Shown: piece by piece, positions 17,579 through 31,710 of the stretch | How positions within the stretch are numbered: position 1 is the first letter of the stretch | How the letters are laid out: the number at the start of each line of letters is the position of its first letter | Origin: Marinobacter azerbaijanicus | Lineage (GTDB): Bacteria; Pseudomonadota; Gammaproteobacteria; Pseudomonadales; Oleiphilaceae | NCBI RefSeq assembly: GCF_030250645.1 | Contig: NZ_JASSVS010000008.1 | Location: 1 to 64,000, forward strand | Direction of reading: 5' to 3' | Length of the DNA: 64,000 nucleotides | Notes under the pieces: model-generated | The model's input: the letters and a program-made list of their open reading frames with translations, nothing else | What the model was told of the DNA's origin: nothing | Databases searched by the model: none | Position numbers and translations under genes: made by a program

Positions 17579-18267
17579 TCCGCGTTATCCTCACTGACAT
17601 CGAGGGCACTACCAGTTCGATCTCCTTCGTTCATGACGTGCTGTTCCCCTACTCAGCGGAGCACATGGCTGATTTTGTGCGGGAAGGGGAGGCGGACAGC
17701 ACCGACATCCGTGAGCAACTGGACGCCGTTTCGGAGGCATCCGGGGTAGACAGGGACGATATTGAGGGGCTGATCGGCGTGCTGGATACCTGGATTCGTG
17801 AGGACCGCAAGGAAACACCGCTGAAAACCCTGCAGGGCATGGTCTGGGAACAGGGTTACCAGCAGGGCGCCTTCAAGGGACATATCTATGAAGATGCCGC
17901 CGAGTATCTTCAGCGCTGGCATGATCGGGGGCTGCGTCTGTTCGTATACTCTTCCGGATCTGTGAAGGCACAGAAGCTGATATTCGGGTTCAGTGAAGCC
18001 GGGGACCTGACACCGTTCTTCTCCGGTTACTTCGACACCCGTATCGGCGGCAAGAAAGAGCCGGACTCTTACAGTAACATCATCAATGAGCTGGGTGTCG
18101 AACCTCGTACTGTGCTGTTCCTGTCCGATGTGGAGGCCGAACTGCAAGCGGCTGAAAGCGTTGGCATGCAGACGGTCTGGCTGATCCGGGAGGGTGATAT
18201 ACCCGAAACCGGGCGCCCCGTGGCCAGGGACTTTGCGGATGTCGACCGGTTTCTGCTGAAACGCTGA
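17575..18267 (+). CDS. mtnC: Enolase-phosphatase E1
   Basis: A 230-residue haloacid-dehalogenase enzyme that both enolises and dephosphorylates 2,3-diketo-5-methylthiopentyl-1-phosphate. Motif I is LTDIEGTTSS with nucleophile Asp8. Motif II is VYSSGSVKAQKLIFG, and motif III lies around LFLSDVEAELQAAES. It completes the mtnBDC block. mtnA and a methylthioadenosine phosphorylase or nucleosidase are not in this window and must be elsewhere for a full salvage route. Confidence 0.95.
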   Translation: MIRVILTDIEGTTSSISFVHDVLFPYSAEHMADFVREGEADSTDIREQLDAVSEASGVDRDDIEGLIGVLDTWIREDRKETPLKTLQGMVWEQGYQQGAFKGHIYEDAAEYLQRWHDRGLRLFVYSSGSVKAQKLIFGFSEAGDLTPFFSGYFDTRIGGKKEPDSYSNIINELGVEPRTVLFLSDVEAELQAAESVGMQTVWLIREGDIPETGRPVARDFADVDRFLLKR

Positions 18268-18316
18268 CCCACCCTCTGTGCCTTCTTCTCTCAAAACCTC
18301 GTGAGCAGGAGGCCCC

Positions 18317-19366
18317 GTGCCTGATTTTCAAAGACTGTTCCCTCCATTGCTGTGCCTGTTCCTTGTGGGCTGCGCGCCGGGCTCCGGCGTGCAGGACATG
18401 ATGGACGATTATGTGGCGCAGGTGGCAGATGCCCTGGAGCTGAAACCCGAGCTTTCCGACATTCAGCCAGTCCAGCAGATTCCCCGCCGGCGTGAGCGTG
18501 TTCTGGAGGTGCCGGACCTGGATATGGGCATGCTGGATTTCCTGTCCCTGTATGGTTGTGAGCTGCAATACGTGGTTGGTGAGAAAAACTCCATCATGGG
18601 CAGGGTGATGCAGCCTCTGAATCGATTGCGGTATGAAACAAGGTTTGTCCGGGCCGCTGAGGACTGCATTGCTGAAATCGATAGGGATGGCGTCAGGGAA
18701 GAACTGGAAGAGGCCATTGAGAGCAAATCCGAAACACTCCCCATTGTCATATGGAACGCGACCTGGGGGGTTGAGGAAGTGGAGCGGCTTTTTACCCTTT
18801 CCCAGGGGCATTACCCCCTCGAGCATGATGAAAACCCGGTTGCGGATCTGGCTTCCGGCGTCATGCGTCTGAATCAGACAGTGGCGGGCCTGCTGGCCGG
18901 CAATCGGGATGAGCCGCTGGATTACGTCGGCGAAGTTCATCAGCGCTGGCAGGCCGAACACCGGGCGGGTCAGTTAATGAATAGTGCCCGGCTGCTGAGC
19001 ACTCGTATTGACGATGCAACTGCCCTGCTGGTGGAGAGGATTGAAAACGATCCGTTGTGCCCGGAAGAGGGGGATGCCAGGCTGCAGGAGGCCCTCAGGG
19101 CAACCTACACCAATGGCTATGCCGATGTTGTCGAGCCCTATCTGGAACGTATCGAAAAGGCGAGAGCGGCCCTCATCGAGCCGCTCGAAAGGCTGGCGGC
19201 CCAGCAGGCAGAAACCATGCCGGATGCTTTCCGGGCATGGTACCGGCGGATTCTTGATAGCAGAAACTCCGCAAGCCTCTGGGGCCAGCTGGACCGGGCG
19301 GTTGAGTCTCATACCAGGCGTTGGCAGCAGCTTCTGGACCAGTGCGCCGTTTCCCCGGATTCATGA
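18317..19366 (+). CDS. DUF3080 lipoprotein
   Basis: A 349-residue predicted lipoprotein starting at GTG with AGGAGG 4 bases upstream. The signal is LFPPLLCLFLVGC with lipidated Cys near residue 19. The remainder is soluble and mostly helical, with DUF3080-type segments LDFLSLYGCELQYVVGEKNS and MQPLNRLRYE. No enzyme motif is seen and the function of the family is unknown. It follows mtnC by 49 bases on the same strand and converges with the GspE-type gene, with only 12 bases between stops. Confidence 0.87.
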   Translation: MPDFQRLFPPLLCLFLVGCAPGSGVQDMMDDYVAQVADALELKPELSDIQPVQQIPRRRERVLEVPDLDMGMLDFLSLYGCELQYVVGEKNSIMGRVMQPLNRLRYETRFVRAAEDCIAEIDRDGVREELEEAIESKSETLPIVIWNATWGVEEVERLFTLSQGHYPLEHDENPVADLASGVMRLNQTVAGLLAGNRDEPLDYVGEVHQRWQAEHRAGQLMNSARLLSTRIDDATALLVERIENDPLCPEEGDARLQEALRATYTNGYADVVEPYLERIEKARAALIEPLERLAAQQAETMPDAFRAWYRRILDSRNSASLWGQLDRAVESHTRRWQQLLDQCAVSPDS

Positions 19367-19378
19367 AGAGGGGGCGGT

Positions 19379-21181
19379 TTAACGCTGGCTCTCGGGGGTA
19401 ACCCGCAGGATCTCTTCCACGGTAGTGGAACCGGCGGATACTTTCTGGGCACCACTGAGCCGTAGGGATTTCATGCCCCCCTTGTAGGCATCGACCCTCA
19501 GCTGTTCCAGTTCGCACTGCTCGGTAATCTGGCGGATCAGGTTACCGGATAGCTGCATGATTTCGTAGACTCCAGCCCGACCATAGTAACCGGTGTTCCG
19601 GCACTCCAGGCAACCAACCGGGTGATAGACCTGCTTGGGGGTGGTTGCCTTCCAGGGCCGCGTGAGGCTTTGCCAGGCCTGTTCATCCACCGGCCCGGGT
19701 TCCTTGCAATGGGGGCACAGTGTCCTGGCCAGCCGCTGCGCCATGACACCCAGGACTGTGGCACGAATCAGGTAGGGTGGGATGCCCAGTTCCATCAGCC
19801 GGGTAATGGCGCTGGGTGCGTCGTTGGTGTGCAGCGTGGTCAATACAAGGTGTCCCGTAAGGGCAGCCTGCACGGCCATCTCGGCGGTTTCCAGGTCGCG
19901 GATCTCGCCGATCATGATGATATCCGGGTCCTGTCGCAGGAGCGCCCGCACGCCGGAGGCGAAGGTCAGGTCAATGTTGGTCTGCACCTGCATCTGGTTG
20001 AAAGCCGGTTCCACCATCTCGATCGGGTCCTCGATGGTGCAGATGTTCACCTCGGGCGTGGCCAGTTGCTTGAGGGTGGAATACAGGGTGGTGGTCTTGC
20101 CGGACCCCGTGGGGCCGGTGACAAGGACAATGCCGTGGGGGCGTTCGGTAATGCCCTGCCAACGTTCCCGGTCCTCTTTTGAAAAGCCCAGTTGCTCGTA
20201 GGATTTCAGCAGTACTTCCGGGTCAAAGATCCGCATCACCATTTTTTCACCGAAGGCGGTAGGCATGGTGGCGAGTCTCAGTTCCACTTCACTGTTGTCC
20301 GGCTTGCGGGTTTTGATGCGGCCATCCTGGGGGCGGCGCTTTTCCGCCACATTCAGCCGGCCAAGGATCTTGAGGCGGCTGGTGACGGCCACGCCTACCT
20401 GGTCCGGGAACTCGTACACGTTGTGCAGCACACCGTCGATGCGGAAGCGCACCTGGGTGACGTTTCGCCTCGGCTCGATGTGGATATCCGACGCCCGCTG
20501 ATCAAAGGCGTATTGCAGCAGCCAGTCGACAATCTTGACCACATGCTGGTCATTGGCGTCGGGGTGTTCGCTGGCGCCCAGGTCCAGTAGCTGCTCGAAG
20601 TTCTGGGCCCCTGAAGGGCTGGCCGAACTGTTGCCGCCGGCCTTGCTGACGGAACTGGCCAGCTGGTAGAACTCAACCGTGTAACGGCGAATGTCCTCCG
20701 GGTTGGCCACCACGCGGCGAATATCCTTACCCACTGCCTGTTGCAGGTTGCCCTCCCAGTCACTCTTGAACGGCTCGCTGCTTGCGATCAGGACTTCGTC
20801 GCGGCCGATTTCCACGGCAAGGATGCCGTGTCTCTGGGCAAAGGCGTAGGACATCACCCGGGCTATGGCCGGCGTGTCTATCTTCAGAGGGTCGATATGG
20901 TAGTAGGGCTGTTCCGCCCATTCCGCCAGCCACTGGGTCAGCTTGTCCAGGTCCAGCGTACGCCCGGTTTTCTGGCTCTCCAGTCCTGCCTTGGCCACCA
21001 GTTCCAGCGGGTGGCGCTGGCTGGCGGGCCCGCTGCCGCTGGTCAAAGTGCTGATGTTCGCCGACAGAACCTTCTCTGCGTCCTCCTGGGTGATCTCGCC
21101 GCTGGTGACCAGCGCGGTGCAGATGTCCCTCAGGGTCAGCGTGCTTCTGTGGGGCGCGGGTGGATGGGAGCTTTCGGCCAT
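19379..21181 (-). CDS. GspE/PulE-type secretion or pilus ATPase (orphan)
   Basis: A 600-residue type II/IV secretion ATPase. An N-terminal MshEN/GspE-N-like region (1-160) precedes the core with Walker A GPTGSGKTTT (Lys362), Asp box TIEDPIEMVEP, Walker B MIGEIRDLETAE and His box TTLHTND. A zinc-type four-cysteine module (CPHC ... CLEC) lies between the His box and the C-terminus. There are no GspF, pilin or secretin genes nearby, so it is an orphan powering an unknown or remote machine. It is the last of four minus-strand genes with 13-28 base gaps (arsC-like, wrbA-like, DUF2069, this gene). Confidence 0.9.
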   Translation of the reverse strand: MAESSHPPAPHRSTLTLRDICTALVTSGEITQEDAEKVLSANISTLTSGSGPASQRHPLELVAKAGLESQKTGRTLDLDKLTQWLAEWAEQPYYHIDPLKIDTPAIARVMSYAFAQRHGILAVEIGRDEVLIASSEPFKSDWEGNLQQAVGKDIRRVVANPEDIRRYTVEFYQLASSVSKAGGNSSASPSGAQNFEQLLDLGASEHPDANDQHVVKIVDWLLQYAFDQRASDIHIEPRRNVTQVRFRIDGVLHNVYEFPDQVGVAVTSRLKILGRLNVAEKRRPQDGRIKTRKPDNSEVELRLATMPTAFGEKMVMRIFDPEVLLKSYEQLGFSKEDRERWQGITERPHGIVLVTGPTGSGKTTTLYSTLKQLATPEVNICTIEDPIEMVEPAFNQMQVQTNIDLTFASGVRALLRQDPDIIMIGEIRDLETAEMAVQAALTGHLVLTTLHTNDAPSAITRLMELGIPPYLIRATVLGVMAQRLARTLCPHCKEPGPVDEQAWQSLTRPWKATTPKQVYHPVGCLECRNTGYYGRAGVYEIMQLSGNLIRQITEQCELEQLRVDAYKGGMKSLRLSGAQKVSAGSTTVEEILRVTPESQR

Positions 21182-21194
21182 GGTGCGCTTCCTG

Positions 21195-21563
21195 TCAGGT
21201 TTCTGAAACCGGCTGCGGGCGATTCACCTTAAGGTGGACCATGGCCACTGTAAACAGCAGGAAGGTCAGCACAGCAAGCAGCATTGGGGCAATGGCGCCC
21301 TCGCTGAGCCAGGCGGAGACAACGTAACGGGTGAAGTAGAAAATAACCACAAAGCTGAGCCAGATGTAGCCCCGGTTATGGCCCCGGAAAACCGGCACGG
21401 CAAAGGCCAGGAGCGGGATCAGTTTGATGCTCAGCATGAGAGTGACGGATACGCCCTCCGTCTGCACGGGATAGAAAGTGGTGACAAGCAGTGCCGCCAG
21501 GGTTGCAAGATAGAGTGCAATGGTCAGTCGTGCCGTGATGCGTGCTTTCGGATTGTGAAGCAT
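21195..21563 (-). CDS. DUF2069 membrane protein
   Basis: A 122-residue inner-membrane protein with four hydrophobic segments (e.g. LTIALYLATLAALLVTTFY, LIPLLAFAVPVF, GYIWLSFVVIFYFTRYVVSAW, MLLAVLTFLLFTVAMVHLK). This matches the DUF2069 family of gammaproteobacteria, whose function is unknown. It sits 28 bases after the wrbA-like gene and 13 bases before the GspE-type gene on the minus strand; the wrbA neighbour is conserved in Pseudomonas. Confidence 0.88.
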   Translation of the reverse strand: MLHNPKARITARLTIALYLATLAALLVTTFYPVQTEGVSVTLMLSIKLIPLLAFAVPVFRGHNRGYIWLSFVVIFYFTRYVVSAWLSEGAIAPMLLAVLTFLLFTVAMVHLKVNRPQPVSET

Positions 21564-21591
21564 TCAGGGTTCCGTTGTTGGTGATTGGCTG

Positions 21592-22564
<973 letters not shown>

Positions 22565-22636
22565 GGTTCTCCATCTTTCCGGGTCAGGTAAACCGCAAGT
22601 ATGCACAAGCGCCGTAGTCTAACAGGAGGTCTCCCT

Positions 22637-23116
22637 GTGCAATACCCTGCCAGTGGCACTGCATTGGGGCGTTGTTCCGCCAGGTTGTACAGGATCGGTA
22701 TTATACTGGGCCTGTTGATGTTGGCGGGATGCGACAGCCACCGGTTTGAAAAGCCGGACGGAACGGTTCTGGAATGGGAGAGTCTCCGTGGCCACTGGGT
22801 GCTGGTGAATTACTGGGCAGAATGGTGCAAACCCTGCCTTGAGGAAATTCCGGAACTCAACAGCCTTGACCGGGCCAGCGCCATTGTGGTCCTGGGTGTT
22901 AATTTTGATGATATCCAGGGCCAGGAACTGATCGATCTGGGCAGGAGAATGGGGATCGAATACGGCATGCTGGCCGAGGATCCCGGCCCCGAATTTGGCT
23001 GGAAAACGCCGGTAGCCCTGCCGGCAACGTTCGTTATTAACCCTGACGGAGATCTGGTGGAAGCCCGTTTCGGCCCCCAGACCGAAGAAGACATCAAAGA
23101 ACTGATCGGGCGCTGA
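22637..23116 (+). CDS. Thioredoxin-fold lipoprotein, TlpA/ResA-like
   Basis: A 159-residue predicted lipoprotein with a TlpA/ResA-like thioredoxin domain. The active site is WAEWCKPCLEEIPELN and the cis-proline region VALPATFVINPDG. The signal segment IGIILGLLMLAGC places Cys near residue 29, so it is periplasmic. I choose GTG at 22637 because AGGAGG precedes it by 7 bases; an ATG at 22601 lacks this. It is divergent from the ArsC-like gene, 72 bases apart, and lies 44 bases before dnaE. Confidence 0.87.
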   Translation: MQYPASGTALGRCSARLYRIGIILGLLMLAGCDSHRFEKPDGTVLEWESLRGHWVLVNYWAEWCKPCLEEIPELNSLDRASAIVVLGVNFDDIQGQELIDLGRRMGIEYGMLAEDPGPEFGWKTPVALPATFVINPDGDLVEARFGPQTEEDIKELIGR

Positions 23117-23160
23117 TCCCACCCTGATCCGGAATCAACTAGCAGGAATACCCCGACGCT

Positions 23161-26100
23161 ATGTCACAGACTTTTGTCCACCTACGTGTGCACTCCGAAT
23201 ACTCAATGGTAGATGGCCTGGTGCGGGTGAAACCCCTGATTGGCCGGGTTGCGGAGCTGGGGATGCCAGCGGTTGGCCTGACCGAACAGTCCAACATGTG
23301 TTCTCTGGTGCGTTTCTACAAGGCGGCTATGGGCGCAGGGGTAAAACCCATCATTGGCGCCGACCTTTGGATCGAGAACCCGGAAGAGCCGGATAACCCC
23401 TTCCGGATAACCCTGCTGGCCCGCAACAATGACGGTTACCTGAACCTGACGGAAATTGTGTCCCTGGGGTATACCGAGGGGCAGCGATTCGGAAAGCCTA
23501 TTATTCAACGCAAATGGCTGGAAAGCCGCCCTGCGGGCCTGATCGCACTGTCTGGTTCCAGAATGGGCGATGTTGGCAAGGCGTTGATGGCTGGCAAGGC
23601 GGACCTCGCCCGCCAGCGCGCGGAATACTGGATGAAGCTCTATCCCGAATCGTTCTACCTCGAGCTTCAGCGCACTGGTCGGCCGGGGGACGAAGACTGC
23701 CTGCACCTGAGTGTGGAACTTGCAGAAATCCTTTCCTGCCCGGTGGTGGCCACCAACGATGTCCACTTCCTGCACGCCGACGATTTCGAGGCCCACGAGG
23801 CGCGGGTCTGTATCGGCGAAAGCCGCACCCTTGATGACCCGAGGCGTGACCGGCGTTTCAGTGACCAGCAGTACCTGCGCAGTGCTGAGGAAATGATCGA
23901 GCTGTTCTCGGACATTCCGGAGGCGGTGGAAAATACCGTGGAAATCGCCCGCCGGTGCTCGGTTCAGGTGCGGATGGGTGAATACTTCCTGCCGAACTAT
24001 CCCATCCCTGACGGCATGACCATGGATGAATACTTCCGCAAGGTGTCGGAAGAGGGCCTGGAGGAACGGCTGGCGAAAACCCTGAGCAAGGACGACCCGG
24101 AATACGACACGAAGCGCGAGGCCTACTACACGCGGCTGAACTTCGAGCTGGATATCATTACCCAGATGGGCTTTCCGGGGTACTTCCTGATCGTAATGGA
24201 CTTCATCAAGTGGGCCAAGAACAACGGCGTGCCGGTGGGGCCGGGCCGGGGTTCGGGTGCCGGCTCACTGGTGGCCTATGCCCAGCTGATCACCGATCTG
24301 GACCCACTGGAATACGACCTGCTCTTCGAGCGGTTTCTGAACCCGGAACGGGTCTCCATGCCTGACTTCGACGTGGATTTCTGCATGGAAGGCCGTGACC
24401 GCGTCATTGCCTATGTGGCGGAGAAATATGGTCGCGAAGCGGTGTCCCAGATTATTACCTTCGGCACCATGGCCGCCAAGGCGGTTGTTCGCGACGTGGC
24501 CCGGGTTCAGGGCAAGTCCTACGGGCTGGCGGACAAACTCTCCAAGATGATTCCCTTTGAACCAGGCATGACCCTGGAGAAGGCACTGGAGCAGGAGCCG
24601 CAACTGGTTGAGTTCCTGGAAAACGACGAGGAAGCCCAGGAAATCTGGGAAATGGCCCTGAAGCTCGAGGGTGTTTGCCGTAACGCCGGTAAGCACGCCG
24701 GTGGCGTGGTGATTGCGCCCACCAAGATAACTGATTTCTCGCCGCTGTATTGCGACGACGAGGGCGGCAGCCTGGTTACCCAGTTTGACAAGGGCGACGT
24801 GGAGGATGCCGGGCTGGTGAAGTTCGACTTCCTGGGCCTGCGCACCCTCACCATCATCGACTGGGCTCTGAAGATGATCAATCCCCGCCGGGAAAAGCGG
24901 GGTGAGCCGGCACTGGATATCAATGAAATTCCGCTGGATGATGTGCCGTCGTTCGACATGCTCAAGAACGCGGAAACCACGGCAGTCTTCCAGCTGGAAT
25001 CCCGGGGCATGAAGGACCTGATCCGTCGCCTGCAGCCGGATTCCCTGGAAGACATGATCGCCTTGGTAGCCCTGTTCCGTCCCGGCCCCCTGCAGTCAGG
25101 CATGGTGGATGACTTTATCGACCGTAAGCACGGTCGCCAGCCCATGTCGTTCCCGCACCCTGACTACCAGTACGATGGCCTGAAGCCGGTTCTGGAGCCC
25201 ACCTACGGGGTTATCCTGTACCAGGAACAGGTCATGCAGATTGCCCAGGTGATGGCGGGCTACAGTCTTGGCAACGCCGACATGTTGCGTCGGGCCATGG
25301 GCAAGAAAAAACCCGAGGAAATGGCCAAGCAGAAGCAGTTCTTTCTCGACGGCTGTGAAAAGAACGGCATCGACAAGACGTTGGCTGAAAACATCTTCGA
25401 CCTGGTTGAGAAGTTTGCCGGCTACGGCTTCAACAAATCCCACTCCGCCGCATACGCCCTGGTGTCCTACCAGACGCTCTGGCTGAAGGCGCATTACCCG
25501 GCCGAGTTCATGGCGGCGGTGCTGACGGCGGATATGCAGAACACCGACAAGGTGGTCACGCTGGTGGAGGAATGCCGCAGCATGGGGCTGGAATTGCTGG
25601 TGCCGGATGTCAGCCGTTCCGAGTATACCTTCACGGTGAACGATGACGGCGCCATCGTATACGGACTGGGCGCCATCAAGGGTCTGGGTGAGGGGCCGAT
25701 ACAGAGTATCCAGGCCGGTCGCGCAAACGGTGAGCCCTATCAGGACATTTTTGATTTCTGCCGCCGGGTGGATCTGAAGAAGGTGAACAAGCGGGCCATG
25801 GAGGCGCTGATCCGCTGTGGCGCCATGGACAAGCTGGGAGCCGGGCGTGCGCAACTGATGGCAAGCATCGACAAGGCTATCCAGCAGGCAGGCCAGCAGT
25901 CCCGCAACGAAACCGTGGGTATGACCGACATGTTTGGCGACATGCTGATGGGCGGAGAAGACGGCGACCCGTATTCCGACGTGGCGAATGTGCGGGAATG
26001 GCCGAAAAAGGAGCGTCTGAAAGGCGAGAAGGATACCCTGGGGCTTTACCTCACCGGCCACCCCTTCGACGAATACGAAAAGGAAGTCCGCCGGTTTGTG

Positions 26101-26643
26101 CGTTCCTCCATTGCCGACCTCAAGCCGGCCAGGCAGCCCCAGAGGGTCGCGGGCCTGGTTGTGGCACAGCGTTCCATGAAAACCCGCACCGGCTCCACCA
26201 TGGCGTTTATCACCCTGGATGATCGCAGTGCCCGTATCGAGGCAACGCTGTTCTCTGAAGCGTTTTTCGAGAACCGGGAGCTGTTGCAGTCCGACCAGGT
26301 CATTGTGGTGGAGGGGCAGGTGAGCCACGATGACTATTCCGGCCAGATGAAAATGCGGGTGAACTCCGTAATGGACGTTGGCACGGCTCGCCAACAGTTC
26401 AGCCGTGGACTCAAACTGGCCATTCGTGCGGACCAGCTCCAGAATGGCCTGCTGGACAAGCTGGACTCGACCCTGAGACCCTTCCGTTGCGAGGGTAGCC
26501 CGGTGTGGATTGAATACACCAGCGATGATGCCAGTACCCGTATTGAGCTGGGTGAGTCCTGGCGCGTTCAGCCGGATGACGACCTCCTGCTGGAGCTGAA
26601 ATATCTGGTGGGCGACCAGTCCGTAGAACTGGTCTATGATTGA
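23161..26643 (+). CDS. dnaE: DNA polymerase III alpha subunit
   Basis: The replicative polymerase catalytic subunit, 1160 residues, the normal length for DnaE1. An N-terminal PHP domain ([20 protein letters not shown]) is followed by the C-family polymerase palm with [19 protein letters not shown] and the metal site [13 protein letters not shown]. The fingers region includes [20 protein letters not shown]. Near residues 990-1070 an OB-fold ([21 protein letters not shown]) precedes the tau-binding C-terminus. It probably has its own promoter; downstream accA is 177 bases away past a weak hairpin. Confidence 0.98.
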   Translation: MSQTFVHLRVHSEYSMVDGLVRVKPLIGRVAELGMPAVGLTEQSNMCSLVRFYKAAMGAGVKPIIGADLWIENPEEPDNPFRITLLARNNDGYLNLTEIVSLGYTEGQRFGKPIIQRKWLESRPAGLIALSGSRMGDVGKALMAGKADLARQRAEYWMKLYPESFYLELQRTGRPGDEDCLHLSVELAEILSCPVVATNDVHFLHADDFEAHEARVCIGESRTLDDPRRDRRFSDQQYLRSAEEMIELFSDIPEAVENTVEIARRCSVQVRMGEYFLPNYPIPDGMTMDEYFRKVSEEGLEERLAKTLSKDDPEYDTKREAYYTRLNFELDIITQMGFPGYFLIVMDFIKWAKNNGVPVGPGRGSGAGSLVAYAQLITDLDPLEYDLLFERFLNPERVSMPDFDVDFCMEGRDRVIAYVAEKYGREAVSQIITFGTMAAKAVVRDVARVQGKSYGLADKLSKMIPFEPGMTLEKALEQEPQLVEFLENDEEAQEIWEMALKLEGVCRNAGKHAGGVVIAPTKITDFSPLYCDDEGGSLVTQFDKGDVEDAGLVKFDFLGLRTLTIIDWALKMINPRREKRGEPALDINEIPLDDVPSFDMLKNAETTAVFQLESRGMKDLIRRLQPDSLEDMIALVALFRPGPLQSGMVDDFIDRKHGRQPMSFPHPDYQYDGLKPVLEPTYGVILYQEQVMQIAQVMAGYSLGNADMLRRAMGKKKPEEMAKQKQFFLDGCEKNGIDKTLAENIFDLVEKFAGYGFNKSHSAAYALVSYQTLWLKAHYPAEFMAAVLTADMQNTDKVVTLVEECRSMGLELLVPDVSRSEYTFTVNDDGAIVYGLGAIKGLGEGPIQSIQAGRANGEPYQDIFDFCRRVDLKKVNKRAMEALIRCGAMDKLGAGRAQLMASIDKAIQQAGQQSRNETVGMTDMFGDMLMGGEDGDPYSDVANVREWPKKERLKGEKDTLGLYLTGHPFDEYEKEVRRFVRSSIADLKPARQPQRVAGLVVAQRSMKTRTGSTMAFITLDDRSARIEATLFSEAFFENRELLQSDQVIVVEGQVSHDDYSGQMKMRVNSVMDVGTARQQFSRGLKLAIRADQLQNGLLDKLDSTLRPFRCEGSPVWIEYTSDDASTRIELGESWRVQPDDDLLLELKYLVGDQSVELVYD

Positions 26644-26705
26644 TAATGTCCGGCAAGGTTCATCCCGGCTGTGGCGGGCGTGTTGAAATATTACGTTTTT
26701 GTCAG

Positions 26706-26733
26706 AAAGCGGACTCATACCAAGGTCCGCTTT
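26706..26733 (+). terminator. Possible weak terminator after dnaE
   Basis: A perfect 9-base stem (AAAGCGGAC with GTCCGCTTT) with a 10-base loop lies 63 bases after the dnaE stop. The T run is only the three T inside the stem, so termination would be weak; it may instead be an attenuator or an mRNA end structure. Confidence 0.45.
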
Positions 26734-26819
26734 AGCCATGGCCCGGGCGCTGCTATCTTTGTCCAAAATTCTGGTTTGGCGACTTACATTCTCGCCTTGC
26801 AAGCAAATGATGGAACATC

Positions 26820-27773
26820 ATGAACCCTAACTATCTGGATTTCGAACAGCCTATTGCGGACCTTGAAGCCAAGATTGAAGAGCTTCGCATGGTCGGCAAC
26901 GACACTGACATCAATATCACCGACGAAATCAGCCGGTTGCGCAAAAAGAGCGTAAGCCTGACTGAAAGTATCTTCTCGGACCTCCAGCCCTGGGACGTTG
27001 CCCGGCTGGCCCGGCATCCCCGTCGGCCGTACACCCTCGACTACGTCAACATGATCTTCGACGACTTTGACGAGTTGCACGGTGACCGTCGCTATGCCGA
27101 CGACCAGGCCATTGTTGGCGGCACGGCTCGCCTGGACGGGAAGCCGGTGATGGTAATCGGCCACCAGAAGGGTCGGGAAGTGCGTGACAAGGTGAAGCGG
27201 AATTTCGGCATGCCCCGCCCGGAGGGCTACCGCAAGGCCTTGCGGCTGATGGAAATGGCTGAGCGCTTCCGCATGCCCGTCCTTACGTTTATCGATACGC
27301 CCGGTGCCTATCCCGGTATCGGCGCCGAGGAGCGCGGTCAGAGTGAGGCGATCGCCTTCAACCTGGCAGTGATGTCGCGACTGAAGACACCGATTATTTC
27401 CACGGTGGTGGGCGAGGGTGGCTCCGGTGGCGCCCTGGCGATCGGTGTGTGCGACCAGCTCAACATGCTGCAGTATTCCACCTATGCGGTTATCTCGCCG
27501 GAAGGATGTGCGTCGATTCTTTGGAAGAGCGCGGAATATGCATCCCAGGCAGCAGAAGCCATGGGGGTTACTGCTGATCGCCTGAAGGACCTTGGTCTGG
27601 CGGACAACGTGATTACCGAGCCCCTGGGCGGTGCCCATCGCAATCCTGAAAAGATGGCCGAATCCCTGCGGGAAACCCTGTCCAGGGGAATCTCGGAGCT
27701 CAGCCGACTGCCGCTTGATGAACTGGTGTCCCGCCGCTATGAGCGGTTGACCCGATATGACACGGGCCGGTAA
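26820..27773 (+). CDS. accA: Acetyl-CoA carboxylase carboxyltransferase subunit alpha
   Basis: A 317-residue subunit that, with AccD, transfers carboxyl from biotin to acetyl-CoA to give malonyl-CoA for fatty acid synthesis. Conserved parts include [58 protein letters not shown] and [13 protein letters not shown]. The length is normal. tilS starts 17 bases before its end, so translation of the two is coupled. Confidence 0.98.
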   Translation: MNPNYLDFEQPIADLEAKIEELRMVGNDTDINITDEISRLRKKSVSLTESIFSDLQPWDVARLARHPRRPYTLDYVNMIFDDFDELHGDRRYADDQAIVGGTARLDGKPVMVIGHQKGREVRDKVKRNFGMPRPEGYRKALRLMEMAERFRMPVLTFIDTPGAYPGIGAEERGQSEAIAFNLAVMSRLKTPIISTVVGEGGSGGALAIGVCDQLNMLQYSTYAVISPEGCASILWKSAEYASQAAEAMGVTADRLKDLGLADNVITEPLGGAHRNPEKMAESLRETLSRGISELSRLPLDELVSRRYERLTRYDTGR

Positions 27774-29115
27774 CTCCGGCTCCGCATCTGACTGGCCGGA
27801 GGCTCTCTGTGCCCCGGTCAGGAACCTGCCTCCCTGTTCACGCTTACGCATCGCGCTCAGCGGCGGAATGGATTCCGTTCTGCTTCTCCATGTTGCTGCC
27901 CGCCTCCATGCCGGTTCGGGCCGGTTATCCGCAGTTCATGTGAACCATCAGCTACAGCCCAATGCTGACCAGACGGAGCGTTTCTGCCAGCAGGTCTGTG
28001 GTGAGCTCGGGGTGCCCCTCGACATCCGGCGCGTGGTCGTCAATAGTCGGCAGGGCGCCGGCAGCGATACCGGTGGTATTGAAGAGTCTGCGCGGCATGC
28101 CCGTTATCAGGTATTCGAGGACCTCCTGGAACCCGAGGAACTGCTGCTGATGGCCCACCATGGTGATGATCAGGCGGAGACGGTACTGTTCCGGTTGCTG
28201 AGAGGAACCGGAGTGGCGGGGCTGGGTGGCATGCCTGAGTCAAGGCCATTGGGGAAGGGGCGGCTTTATCGGCCCCTGCTGGGCTTCGGTCGCAGTGAGC
28301 TTCGGTCCTGGGCCACTGAAATGGGTATCCACTGGGTGGAGGATCCCAGCAATACCGATGAGCGTTTCGACCGCAATTTTCTCCGTCAGTCCATCATGCC
28401 GCGGCTCAAGGCGCGCTGGCCATCACTTGTCAGCCGTATCGGACACACTGCCCGTTCCTGCCGCGAGGGGGATGAGCTGGCCGGAGCGCTGGCCCGGATC
28501 CGGTTTCAGCAATGCGCCAATGAACGGGAGGCGCTGAGCGTTGAACGTCTGGGACAGCTGGGATTTGCCGAACAGAAAAACCTGATTCGTTGGTGGATTA
28601 TTCGTTACCACCATGTACCACCGTCCATTTCCGACTGGTCCCGGGTGATGGCGGACCTGGTGAATGCCCCTGAGGATCGGGAGCCCGAACTGCGTGGTGA
28701 GGGATATACGGTTCGCCGGTATCGGGGCTACCTTTATCTGGTTGCGGACAGACCACCGCTGCCATCGGACAATGCCCCCCTGATCCCGGGCCGGGAACTG
28801 GTGTGGGGGGAGTGGCGCCTGCAGCTGGTGCCGGCAGGCAACTCCGAAATGCCCGCGCCGGCTATACGAATATCTACGAGGGTAGGGGGTGAACGCTTGC
28901 GGCCAGACCCGAAGGGCCCCTCGAAATCCCTCAAGAACTGGTTGCAGGAGAAAGGCATTCCGCCCTGGGAAAGGGCCCGGTTACCGCTGCTTCTGGAGGC
29001 GGAGAACGGAAATCAGGAAGTGATCGGAGCTGGCGACCTGTGGCTCGCCGGCCAATACTGTGGCGAGGCCCCGGCCAGTGGCTGGCGCATTGTTGTGGAG
29101 CGGGAATGTAATTGA
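27757..29115 (+). CDS. tilS: tRNA(Ile)-lysidine synthetase
   Basis: A 452-residue enzyme that modifies C34 of the AUA-reading tRNA(Ile) to lysidine with ATP and lysine. The PP-loop motif is [14 protein letters not shown] near residue 31. Typical follow-up regions are [19 protein letters not shown] and [15 protein letters not shown]. The C-terminal TilS domain contains [20 protein letters not shown] and [10 protein letters not shown]. It overlaps accA by 17 bases, the usual gammaproteobacterial order. Confidence 0.96.
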   Translation: MTRAGNSGSASDWPEALCAPVRNLPPCSRLRIALSGGMDSVLLLHVAARLHAGSGRLSAVHVNHQLQPNADQTERFCQQVCGELGVPLDIRRVVVNSRQGAGSDTGGIEESARHARYQVFEDLLEPEELLLMAHHGDDQAETVLFRLLRGTGVAGLGGMPESRPLGKGRLYRPLLGFGRSELRSWATEMGIHWVEDPSNTDERFDRNFLRQSIMPRLKARWPSLVSRIGHTARSCREGDELAGALARIRFQQCANEREALSVERLGQLGFAEQKNLIRWWIIRYHHVPPSISDWSRVMADLVNAPEDREPELRGEGYTVRRYRGYLYLVADRPPLPSDNAPLIPGRELVWGEWRLQLVPAGNSEMPAPAIRISTRVGGERLRPDPKGPSKSLKNWLQEKGIPPWERARLPLLLEAENGNQEVIGAGDLWLAGQYCGEAPASGWRIVVERECN

Positions 29116-29155
29116 GAAGGTGAGGCCTTTCTGGTAGTCTGGCGTCCCATCTTGA

Positions 29156-31692
<2,537 letters not shown>

Positions 31693-31710
31693 GCGTTCCA
31701 GAAGGACTAT

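Noticed and set aside
25096..26802. 568-residue open frame antisense to dnaE
   Set aside because: The composition (His, Gln and Leu runs) is that of a reverse-frame shadow; dnaE motifs fill the plus strand.
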